15,288 nt of DNA, taken from contig CANGOK010000041.1 in NCBI GenBank assembly GCA_947455285.1, positions 1-15,288 on the forward strand, in the 5' to 3' direction. The position numbers were made by a program, and so were the translations under genes. Below are positions 7,349-14,102 of the stretch, one piece after another. The first letter of the stretch is position 1. Each line of letters begins with the position of its first letter. The notes under the pieces are model-generated. The model saw nothing but the letters and a program-made list of their open reading frames with translations, did no database searches and was not told the origin of the DNA. This DNA comes from Beijerinckiaceae bacterium (GTDB lineage: Bacteria; Pseudomonadota; Alphaproteobacteria; Rhizobiales; Beijerinckiaceae).

Positions 7349-7359
7349 GTGGTGTCCTT
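7349..7359 (-). promoter_or_regulatory. Ribosome site supporting the TTG start of the permease
   Basis: Reading the - strand, the stop TGA of the preceding gene is followed by AAGGACACCAC and then TTG. The AAAGGA stretch partly uses the stop codon and is spaced normally from TTG, which decides this start. Confidence 0.7.
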
Positions 7360-8379
7360 TCAGCGCCCGAGCGCCTTCTTCACCGCAGCCACGATGGGGG
7401 CCGGAGAAGCATAAGAATCGGAGATGATCTTCATCAACTCTGCGGGCGAGACGTAGTGCGTATTGACGTTCGCGGTGCGCGCATCGGCCGCCAGTCCCGG
7501 ATCTTTCAAAGCCGCAGCAAAGGCGTTGCGAATGGCTTCGAGACGATCGGCGGGCACGCCGGGCGCCATGACGAAAGGACGGCCCACAAGAGTACGCTGA
7601 AGGAATAGCTCCAGAGCCTTCTTCTGCTCGTCGGTCTTCGCCATGTCGTTGATCATGGGAATTTCCGGCATGCGATCGTCGGGCTTCAGCGCCGCCTGGA
7701 AGAGAAGGCGCGAGCGCTTCTCGCGGAACATCACGTCGCGCACGATCGTGTCATAGCTCACGCAGCCGCCCTGCACTTCGCCGCGCTCGGTGGCGAGGAG
7801 AATGTCGCGCGAACCGGGATAGCCCTGCACGATCTTCATCTTCACGCCGAGCATATTGGCGAGCACTTCGGGGTAGAGCTGGCTGTCAGAGCCAGAGCCC
7901 GTCGCACCGACGATATATTCCTTGGTCAGGAGATCCTGCATGGTCTGCACCGGCGCATCCACACGCACGACGCAGGCGGGCGTATCGCGATCGGGGCTGC
8001 CGATATAGTTGAACTTCATGGGATCAAAGCGCGTGCCCGTGCCGCCGAGCAGGGGCTCGAAGGGCACGCCGCGATTGATAAGACCGATGATCGTCCCATC
8101 CTTTGGCTGGGTGTTGTAGACCTGATTGGCGAGCAGGAGGCTTCCGGCGCCCGGCACATTGGTGGCGACGACCGTGGGCTTTCCGGGAATATGCTCGCCG
8201 ATATATTTGGCGATCAACCGCGCCCAGACGTCGTCCGTGCCGCCCGGCCCGTAGCCGATCATGACGGTGACTGTCTTGCCCTTGTAGAAATCCTCTACAG
8301 ACTGCGCGCTGGCGTTGCGAGAGACGCCGCAGATCGCGAGGGCGACCGTCGTCAGCGCAATGAATTTCTTGAAGGCCAT
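7360..8379 (-). CDS. Bug/TctC-family periplasmic substrate-binding protein
   Basis: This is a periplasmic binding protein of the Bug (TctC) family, which usually captures carboxylates and similar small organics for tripartite tricarboxylate transporters. The product is 339 residues. It has a signal peptide with probable cleavage after ASA at residue 25, then the family hallmark FYKGKTVTVMIGYGPGGTDD (31-50) and a PGAGSLLLANQVY block (76-88). This subgroup often reads GYGPGGGYD, where the ligand carboxylate is bound; here it is GYGPGGTDD. The ATG at 8379 has a GGAGAG ribosome site. No TctA or TctB gene is present. Instead the gene sits between an NMT1-type binding protein (76 bases upstream) and an ABC permease (11 bases downstream). 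It could feed the ABC permease, act as a sensor ligand carrier, or serve transporter parts encoded elsewhere. Confidence 0.9.
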   Translation of the reverse strand: MAFKKFIALTTVALAICGVSRNASAQSVEDFYKGKTVTVMIGYGPGGTDDVWARLIAKYIGEHIPGKPTVVATNVPGAGSLLLANQVYNTQPKDGTIIGLINRGVPFEPLLGGTGTRFDPMKFNYIGSPDRDTPACVVRVDAPVQTMQDLLTKEYIVGATGSGSDSQLYPEVLANMLGVKMKIVQGYPGSRDILLATERGEVQGGCVSYDTIVRDVMFREKRSRLLFQAALKPDDRMPEIPMINDMAKTDEQKKALELFLQRTLVGRPFVMAPGVPADRLEAIRNAFAAALKDPGLAADARTANVNTHYVSPAELMKIISDSYASPAPIVAAVKKALGR

Positions 8380-8455
8380 GCTTTCTCTCCAGACTTAACC
8401 GGGGCGCATCTGCACCGCGAGAAGCCGGCTGTCAATTGCGCCGGGGCGAAGCCCG

Positions 8456-9469
8456 CTATTTCTGCGCCGCCTTCACATAGAAGGAGGTGTCGAAGAGGCC
8501 GTCGAGCGGAACGTCTTTTTCGAGCGTGCCGATGGAGACCTGATAGGTCTGCATCTTCGCGGTGGCGTCCATGATCACGCGGGGATCGGCGGTGAATTTG
8601 GAAGCCGGCGAAGTGAGCGCCTTCTCAATGGTCGCCGTATCAATGAGGCCCTTGCCGAGCGCCGCTTCCACGAAGGGCGCCACGCGCTTCGGCTCGGCCT
8701 TGATGAGCGCGTCCGCCTTCACGAGTGCGTTCACGAGTTTTTGTACGCCATCCTGGTTCTTGGTGAGGAAGGCGCCGGAGAAAGCGACCACGGTGCCGGG
8801 CTGGTTGGGGAACATCTCGCCGCCGAGCGCCACCACCTTGATGCGCGGATCGCGCTGCTGGACGATTGTGTCGGTAGGCTCGCGGATGGTCGCGCCATCG
8901 ACGGCGCCGGAGAGCAGCGCCTGCTGGGTGGCGTCGATGCCCATGGGCACGATCTCGTAATCGGCCTTATCGGCCTTGATCACCTGCGTCAGCCAATGAA
9001 CCAGCGTGGTGTGGGGCACCGAGCCCGGAGGCTGGGTGGCGAGGCGGGCGGGCTTGCCATTGGCGGCGCGGAAATCCTTCAGCGCCTGCGCGCCCGAAAC
9101 GCCGGGCTTGAAGCTGGGGGCAAGCTTGGGGCCAGCGGCGACAGTCATCTCTTCAACCGCCGTGGCGGTGACCACGCGAATGTCGATGCCCTTGGAGCGG
9201 GCGACGCCGAGCGGCGCAACGCCGGCCACATAGACATCGAGCGTGCCCGAGGCCAGAGCCTGGATCATGGCGGGGCCAGATTCGAAGGTGGTGAACTTGA
9301 AATCGAAGCCCGCTTCCTTCGCCCAGCCTTCCTTCTCCACGACGAAGATCGGCGCGACGCCAAGCACGGGGATGACGCCGACGCGCACCTGCGTCTGGGC
9401 GGAGGCGGAGAAGGCGCTAACCGAAGCGGCGATTGCGGCGGCGGCGAGGGTCAGGAAGCGCGAGGCCAT
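8456..9469 (-). CDS. ABC transporter substrate-binding protein, NMT1/SsuA/TauA type
   Basis: This is a periplasmic binding protein for the nitrate/sulfonate/taurine-type importer encoded downstream. The product is 337 residues. It has a clear signal peptide (MASRFLTLAAAAIAASVSAF, cleavage probably after residue 24, ASA-QT), then VRVGVIPVLGVAPIFVVEKE and later ASGTLDVYVAGVAPLGVARS, the typical first-lobe pattern of this family. The latter is followed by GIDIRVV. The start is ATG at 9469, with GGAG eight bases upstream, and the signal peptide begins at once. A longer in-frame start at 9526 would bury the signal peptide and overlap promoter sequence. It is the first gene of a four-gene operon, next to the AT-rich divergent spacer. 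Ligand is unknown: sulfonate, taurine, nitrate, pyrimidine and aromatic-acid binders all share this fold. Confidence 0.92.
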   Translation of the reverse strand: MASRFLTLAAAAIAASVSAFSASAQTQVRVGVIPVLGVAPIFVVEKEGWAKEAGFDFKFTTFESGPAMIQALASGTLDVYVAGVAPLGVARSKGIDIRVVTATAVEEMTVAAGPKLAPSFKPGVSGAQALKDFRAANGKPARLATQPPGSVPHTTLVHWLTQVIKADKADYEIVPMGIDATQQALLSGAVDGATIREPTDTIVQQRDPRIKVVALGGEMFPNQPGTVVAFSGAFLTKNQDGVQKLVNALVKADALIKAEPKRVAPFVEAALGKGLIDTATIEKALTSPASKFTADPRVIMDATAKMQTYQVSIGTLEKDVPLDGLFDTSFYVKAAQK

Positions 9470-9637
9470 GGGATGCTCCAACAATTCGATTGAGCGCAGC
9501 TTTGCAGATTTCACCTTAAATAGCAATTATACATGTGGAATTATAAATATAACAAATTTAAATTGTACAAAATCACACACGCTTGAGCCCGAGCCTGCCT
9601 GCCCCTATCGTCCCCCGCAAGGGTTCAAGGAGGAAAC
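9470..9637. other. Divergent AT-rich control region
   Basis: This 168-base spacer separates the transport operon from the dehydrogenase gene. The part at 9508-9575 is strikingly AT-rich in an otherwise GC-rich window. It holds a direct repeat AATTATA (9525-9531, 9539-9545), the palindromes AATTTAAATT (9555-9564) and TTGTACAA (9563-9570), and ACATGT (9531-9536). These resemble operator half-sites, but no regulator is encoded in the window and no family can be named. No convincing + strand -35/-10 pair was found. A strong AAGGAGG ribosome site for the dehydrogenase lies at 9627-9633. Confidence 0.55.
9526..9555 (-). promoter_or_regulatory. Candidate promoter of the ABC transporter operon
   Basis: Reading the - strand, a -35-like TTGTTA (9555-9550) is followed after 18 bases by a perfect -10 hexamer TATAAT (9531-9526). 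A second TATAAT lies 14 bases upstream (9545-9540). The leader to the ATG at 9469 would be about 50 bases. The region is far more AT-rich than its surroundings, so chance matches are possible. Confidence 0.5.
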
Positions 9638-10792
9638 ATGGGGCGGCTCGATCACTGCTACAATATCGCGGACCTGCGCGAGGTCGCGCGCAAGCGACTG
9701 CCAAAGGGCGTGTTCCAATATCTCGACCTCGGCACCGAGGACATGGTCTCCCTCGAGAACAACCGGCGCTTCATCAAGGAGACGAAGCTGCTGAACAAGG
9801 TGCTGGTGGATGTGTCGAAGATCGACACCGGCACGGAGATTCTCGGCACCCGCGCGGCGCTGCCCTTCGCCATCGCCCCGACCGGCATCGCCGGTCTCAC
9901 CTGGCATGAGGGCGAACTTGAACTGGCCAAGGCCGCCGCAGCCGCTGGCGTTCCCTTTGCGCTCGCCACGGGATCGAACACCGCGCTTGAGAAGATCGCC
10001 GAGGTTGGCGGGCGTCCGTGGTTTCAGCTCTATATGTGGCGCGAAAAGCAATTGTCCTATGAGTTGGTGAAGCGCGCCCGCGACGCTGGCTTCGAGGCCC
10101 TGATCTGGACCGTGGACATTGGCCTTGGCGCCAATCGCGAACACAACAAGCGCAACGGCTTCAACACGCCCTACAAGGCCAATATGAAAAGCGTGGTCGA
10201 CATGGCGCTGCATCCCGAATGGGTGCTGACCGTCATGGCGCGCTACATCCTTGGCGGCGGCATGCCGCGCCATGAAAATTATCCGCCGCAATATCGCGAT
10301 GCGGTGACTGGCAAGGCCAGCCAGGCCAAGGCGCTTCGGGCTGACTCAGTAAGTTGGGACGATGTGAACCGGTTGCGCGACATCTGGCCTGGCAAGCTCA
10401 TCATCAAGGGCATCATGCGCCCGGACGACGCCAGCAAGGCGGTGGAGCATGGCGCCGATGGCGTCGTCGTCTCCAACCACGGCGGACGCAATCTCGACAG
10501 CGCGCCTTCGACGCTCGACGTTCTGCCGAGCATCGTAAAGGCGGTGGACGGCAAGGCCAGCGTGATCGTGGACTCCGGCGTTCGTCGCGGCGGCGATCTC
10601 GTGAAGGCGCTCGCGCTTGGCGCCGACTTCGTCCTCACTGGCCGCGCCACGCTCTATGGCACGGCGGCGGGCGGCGAGGCCGGCGCGGCGAAGGCCATCG
10701 CCATCCTCAAGGACGAGCTGCGCCGCACCATGGCCTATGTGGGCTGCCCCACCATCGACGATATCACCGCCGACGTGATCTGGAAGGGCTGA
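9638..10792 (+). CDS. FMN-dependent alpha-hydroxy-acid dehydrogenase (LldD/mandelate dehydrogenase family)
   Basis: This is a flavoenzyme that oxidises an L- or S-2-hydroxy acid (such as lactate, glycolate or mandelate) to the 2-keto acid, passing electrons to the respiratory chain or oxygen. The product is 384 residues, full length. The TIM-barrel motifs are visible: Tyr28 (YLDLGTED), QLYMW with Tyr132, TVD with Asp160, Arg167, Lys257 in IKGIM, the catalytic His281 and Arg284 in VVSNHGGRNLD, and the FMN phosphate site VDSGVRRGGD (311-320). A hydrophobic loop with HPEW (192-195, ALHPEWVLTVMARYILGGG) resembles the membrane-contact loop of LldD and mandelate dehydrogenase, suggesting inner-membrane association. 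The usual SNHGGRQLD reads RNLD, and TVDTPVLG reads TVDIGLG. The ATG at 9638 follows AAGGAGG. It diverges from the transport operon. The substrate is unknown, so no symbol is given. Confidence 0.92.
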   Translation: MGRLDHCYNIADLREVARKRLPKGVFQYLDLGTEDMVSLENNRRFIKETKLLNKVLVDVSKIDTGTEILGTRAALPFAIAPTGIAGLTWHEGELELAKAAAAAGVPFALATGSNTALEKIAEVGGRPWFQLYMWREKQLSYELVKRARDAGFEALIWTVDIGLGANREHNKRNGFNTPYKANMKSVVDMALHPEWVLTVMARYILGGGMPRHENYPPQYRDAVTGKASQAKALRADSVSWDDVNRLRDIWPGKLIIKGIMRPDDASKAVEHGADGVVVSNHGGRNLDSAPSTLDVLPSIVKAVDGKASVIVDSGVRRGGDLVKALALGADFVLTGRATLYGTAAGGEAGAAKAIAILKDELRRTMAYVGCPTIDDITADVIWKG

Positions 10793-12361
10793 CTATCCAC
10801 GCGCGACAGGCTCAGGCGCGCTCCACCGCAGCACCGGCGCCCGCGCCGCTCGCGTCTCATCGAGGCGGCTTCGCGGCGCATGGAAGGGCGCGCCGGTGAA
10901 GCGATCCACCTTGCCCGCTTTCGCCGCCATGGCGAGGTCACGCAGGGTGGCGATGAAGAGATCGAGCGCGGCGCGCGATTCAGATTCCGTCGGCTCGATC
11001 AGCATGGCGCCATGCACGACCAGCGGGAAATACATGGTCATGGGATGATAGCCCTCGTCGATCATCGCCTTGGCGAAATCGAGCGTGGTGACGCCCGTGC
11101 CCTTCAGCCATTCATCGTCAAACAAGGCCTCATGCATGCAGGGCTTGTCGCCGAAGGGTTGCGACATGAGATCGCGCAATCCGACGCGCACATAATTGGC
11201 ATTGAGCACAGCGTCCTCCGACGCCTGTTTCAGGCCATCGCCGCCATGGGAGAGCATATAGGCGTAGGCGCGCACGAACATGCCCATCTGCCCATGAAAC
11301 GCTGACATGCGACCGAAGGGCTGCGCGCCCTCAGCCTCGCTGTCATGCTCGACCAAGGCCAGCGCGCCGTCGTCCTTCTTGAGAACGAACGGCAGGGGCG
11401 CGAAAGGCGCCAGACGTTCAGACAGTACGACCGGACCGGACCCCGGCCCGCCGCCGCCATGGGGCGTCGAAAAGGTTTTGTGCAGGTTGATATGCATGGC
11501 GTCGACGCCAAGATCGCCGGGGCGAACCTTGCCGACGATGGCGTTGAAGTTCGCGCCATCGCAATAAAAATATGCGCCGGCCTCATGCACCGCCGCCGCG
11601 ATCTCGACGATCTGCGGTTCGAAGAGACCGCAGGTGTTGGGATTGGTGAGCATGATCGCGGCGACGTCAGGCCCCAAAGCCTCCTTCACCGCTTCGACGC
11701 TCACTGTTCCATCGCTGCGCGCAGGCACGGCGCGCACGCTGAAGCCGATGGCCGCAGCCGTCGCAGGGTTTGTACCATGGGCGCTGTCGGGCACCAGCAC
11801 CACCTTGCGCGACGCCGCCTCCCCACGCGCCTCAAGCGCGGCGCGGATCGCCATCATGCCGCACATTTCCCCATGAGCGCCCGCCTTGGGCGACATGGCC
11901 GCAGCCTGCATGCCGGTGAGCTCCAGGAGCCAATCGCTCAACTGAGCTATAAGCGCAATGGCGCCCTGAACGGTCGATTGCGGCTGCAGGGGATGCACGT
12001 CGCTAAAGCCCGGCAAGCGCGCCATGGCCTCGTTGAAGCGCGGATTATGTTTCATCGTGCAGGAACCGAGGGGATAAAGACCCGCATCGATCGAATAGTT
12101 CTTCTGCGACAAACGAACATAATGGCGCATGGCCTCGGGCTCAGTGAGGCCGGGAAGGCCCAAGGAGCCCTTGCGCTCGAAAGCGCCGAGACGGGAGACG
12201 ACTGTCGCAGGCGCTTCAATATCGACGCCCGTGACGTCGAGGCGGCCAGTCTCGAAGATGAGGGGTTCTTCGAGTTGCAGCGCGCGATTGCCGTTGAAGG
12301 TTTGATGCGGGTTCATGTCCACGCTGACGGATGAGGTGGGACGGCCCTGAATGTTCATCAT
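10793..12361 (-). CDS. gcvPB: Glycine dehydrogenase (decarboxylating) subunit 2, P-protein C-terminal half
   Basis: This is the PLP-carrying half of the split P protein, which decarboxylates glycine and loads the aminomethyl group onto lipoyl-GcvH. The product is 522 residues. The PLP lysine is Lys295 in HINLHKTFSTPHGGGGPGSGP, the glycine-rich loop follows it, and CDGANFNA and DSAHGTNPA are the usual cofactor-pocket segments. The start is inferred as ATG at 12361, which overlaps the gcvPA stop by one base (TGATG) with GGAG seven bases upstream. A GTG at 12364 and an ATG at 12358 are adjacent alternatives. The overlap fits coupled, equal production of the two subunits. The stop TAG at 10795-10793 directly abuts the stop of the convergent dehydrogenase gene, with no room for a terminator between them. 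Confidence 0.96.
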   Translation of the reverse strand: MMNIQGRPTSSVSVDMNPHQTFNGNRALQLEEPLIFETGRLDVTGVDIEAPATVVSRLGAFERKGSLGLPGLTEPEAMRHYVRLSQKNYSIDAGLYPLGSCTMKHNPRFNEAMARLPGFSDVHPLQPQSTVQGAIALIAQLSDWLLELTGMQAAAMSPKAGAHGEMCGMMAIRAALEARGEAASRKVVLVPDSAHGTNPATAAAIGFSVRAVPARSDGTVSVEAVKEALGPDVAAIMLTNPNTCGLFEPQIVEIAAAVHEAGAYFYCDGANFNAIVGKVRPGDLGVDAMHINLHKTFSTPHGGGGPGSGPVVLSERLAPFAPLPFVLKKDDGALALVEHDSEAEGAQPFGRMSAFHGQMGMFVRAYAYMLSHGGDGLKQASEDAVLNANYVRVGLRDLMSQPFGDKPCMHEALFDDEWLKGTGVTTLDFAKAMIDEGYHPMTMYFPLVVHGAMLIEPTESESRAALDLFIATLRDLAMAAKAGKVDRFTGAPFHAPRSRLDETRAARAPVLRWSAPEPVARG

Positions 12362-13713
12362 CACTGGGCTCCATTGATGAAGGCGTCGAGCCCGCGCGCC
12401 AGAGCCTCGCGGTCTTCGTCCGTATTGATTTCCGTGCTTGCAATCAGGATGAGATCATCAAGCTCCGTGCCGGGCGTAAGCCGCGCAACAGGAACGCCGG
12501 CCAGAACCCCGCGCTTGGCAAGCTCTTCAACGATCTTCACCGCATCGCCCTTCACGCGAATGGTGAACTCGTTGAAGAAGGTCTCATTCAGCACCGCGAC
12601 ATTGGCGATGCGCGAAAGCCGCTCTGCGAGCAGCGCCGCATTGGCATGATTGACTTCTGCAAGCCGGCGCAGACCCCTCTCGCCCAGCAATGTCATATGA
12701 ATCGAGAAGGCCAAAGCGCATAGGCCGGAATTGGTGCAGATGTTCGAGGTCGCTTTTTCGCGGCGAATATGCTGCTCGCGCGTCGACAGGGTGAGCACGA
12801 AGCCGCGCCGCCCCTCGCCATCCACCGTCTCGCCGCAGAGGCGCCCCGGCATCTGCCGCAGATATTTTTGCCTTGTGGCGAAGAGGCCGACATAGGGTCC
12901 GCCGAAATTCAGCCCATTGCCGATCGACTGTCCCTCGCCGACGACAATGTCTGCGCCCATTTCGCCGGGCGGCGTGACAAGGCCAAGCGAGACCGCTTCG
13001 GTGAAGACGGCGATCAGCAAAGCGCCATTCGCATGACAGGCCTCTGCGATGGGCCGCAGATCGCGCAGATTGCCAAAGACATCCGGCGACTGCACGATGA
13101 CGCAGGAGGTCTCGCCATCAATGCGCGAGATGATGTCTTCGCGCGCCTCGACATCAGCAGGCAGATCATCAACGGCGTCATGCGCCATGTGCGACATAGT
13201 GCGCACCACATCGGCATAATGGGGATGCAGCCCGCCGGAGATCACGGCCTTGCGGCGGCGCGTTACGCGATGCGCCATCAGCACGGCTTCAGCGGTCGCG
13301 GTCGAACCGTCATACATGGAGGCGTTGGCGACATCCATGCCAGTGAGCGCCGCCACCTGCGTCTGGAATTCGAAGAGATATTGCAGCGTGCCCTGCGAAA
13401 TCTCAGGCTGATAGGGCGTGTAGCTCGTCAGGAATTCGGAACGCTGGATCAGATGATCGACGCTGGCGGGCACATGATGCTTATAAGCGCCCGCGCCCAG
13501 AAAAAACGGCGCCTGCGAAGCCGTGAGATTGCGGGCAGCAAGACGCCCCAGAATACGCCCGGCCTGTAATTCCGAAACGCCATCGGGGAGCGCCAGCGGC
13601 GCGCGCAGCAATTTATCCTGCGGCACATCAGCGAAGAGCGCATCGATGTCGCTCACGCCGACGCGCGCGATCATGTCGGCGCGGTCGGCGCCGGTCAGGG
13701 GATGATAGCGCAT
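12361..13713 (-). CDS. gcvPA: Glycine dehydrogenase (decarboxylating) subunit 1, P-protein N-terminal half
   Basis: This is the N-terminal half of the split glycine decarboxylase P protein, working as an alpha2beta2 enzyme with GcvPB. The product is 450 residues, typical for the family. Recognisable segments are MRYHPLTGADRADML-like (here MIARVGV), FFLGAGAYKHHVPASVDHL, RSEFLTSYTPYQPEISQGTL, NASMYDGSTATAEAVLMA and a C-terminal SNICTNSGLCALAFSIHM. It lacks the PLP lysine, as expected for this half. The ATG at 13713 lies three bases after the gcvH stop, with a GGAG ribosome site inside the end of gcvH, so the two are probably translationally coupled. No frame damage is seen. Confidence 0.96.
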   Translation of the reverse strand: MRYHPLTGADRADMIARVGVSDIDALFADVPQDKLLRAPLALPDGVSELQAGRILGRLAARNLTASQAPFFLGAGAYKHHVPASVDHLIQRSEFLTSYTPYQPEISQGTLQYLFEFQTQVAALTGMDVANASMYDGSTATAEAVLMAHRVTRRRKAVISGGLHPHYADVVRTMSHMAHDAVDDLPADVEAREDIISRIDGETSCVIVQSPDVFGNLRDLRPIAEACHANGALLIAVFTEAVSLGLVTPPGEMGADIVVGEGQSIGNGLNFGGPYVGLFATRQKYLRQMPGRLCGETVDGEGRRGFVLTLSTREQHIRREKATSNICTNSGLCALAFSIHMTLLGERGLRRLAEVNHANAALLAERLSRIANVAVLNETFFNEFTIRVKGDAVKIVEELAKRGVLAGVPVARLTPGTELDDLILIASTEINTDEDREALARGLDAFINGAQ

Positions 13714-13716
13714 GGC

Positions 13717-14094
13717 TCACTCCAGCGTCTGCAGATAGGCCTGATAGCCGTCAGCATCCATGAGTTCGCCAAGCTCGCTTTCATCCTTGATCCGGATGCG
13801 AAAGAACCAACCCCTGCCTTCAGCGTCTTCATTCACGACTCCGGGCTCTGTTTCGAGCGCATGATTGACCGCTTCGACATCGCCAGAAACAGGTGCGTAG
13901 ACTTCGCTCGCAGCCTTCACGCTTTCGACGACCGCGGCTTCATCCTTGCGCGTGAAGCTTGCGCCTATGGCTGGCAGTTCGACGAAGACCACATCGCCCA
14001 GCACTTTCTGCGCATATTCGGTCACGCCGACCACGCCGAGGCCATCGTCAACCCGAATATATTCATGGTCCTTTGTGTAGAAGGTCTGGCTCAT
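13717..14094 (-). CDS. gcvH: Glycine cleavage system H protein
   Basis: GcvH is the small lipoylated carrier that shuttles the aminomethyl intermediate from the P protein to the T protein and is reoxidised by the lipoamide dehydrogenase (L protein), which is not in this window. The product is 125 residues. The lipoyl-accepting lysine is Lys60 in AAVVESVKAASEVYAPVSG, and the N-terminal TKDHEYIRVDD and GDVVFVELPAIG segments are classic. The start is ATG at 14094 (MSQTFYTKDHE) with a GAGAG ribosome site. An in-frame start 12 bases upstream gives an atypical MREI extension and is less likely. It lies eight bases after gcvT and three bases before gcvPA. Confidence 0.97.
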   Translation of the reverse strand: MSQTFYTKDHEYIRVDDGLGVVGVTEYAQKVLGDVVFVELPAIGASFTRKDEAAVVESVKAASEVYAPVSGDVEAVNHALETEPGVVNEDAEGRGWFFRIRIKDESELGELMDADGYQAYLQTLE

Positions 14095-14102
14095 GATCTC
14101 TC

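Noticed and set aside
8407..8435. Possible internal promoter before the Bug-family gene: perfect TTGACA on the - strand at 8435-8430
   Set aside because: The expected -10 position reads CAGATG, a poor match, at all plausible spacings. Probably a chance -35.
5823..9469. Naming the transporter as taurine (tauABC) or alkanesulfonate (ssuABC)
   Set aside because: No tauD or ssuD/ssuE-type desulfonation gene is nearby, and the family covers many ligands. The symbols would be guesses.
11345..12334. Open frame of 329 codons on the + strand across gcvPB
   Set aside because: It is antisense to a gene with intact catalytic motifs, and has no family resemblance or ribosome site.
12769..13569. Open frame of 266 codons on the + strand across gcvPA
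   Set aside because: It is antisense to a conserved gene. Composition is that of a shadow frame.
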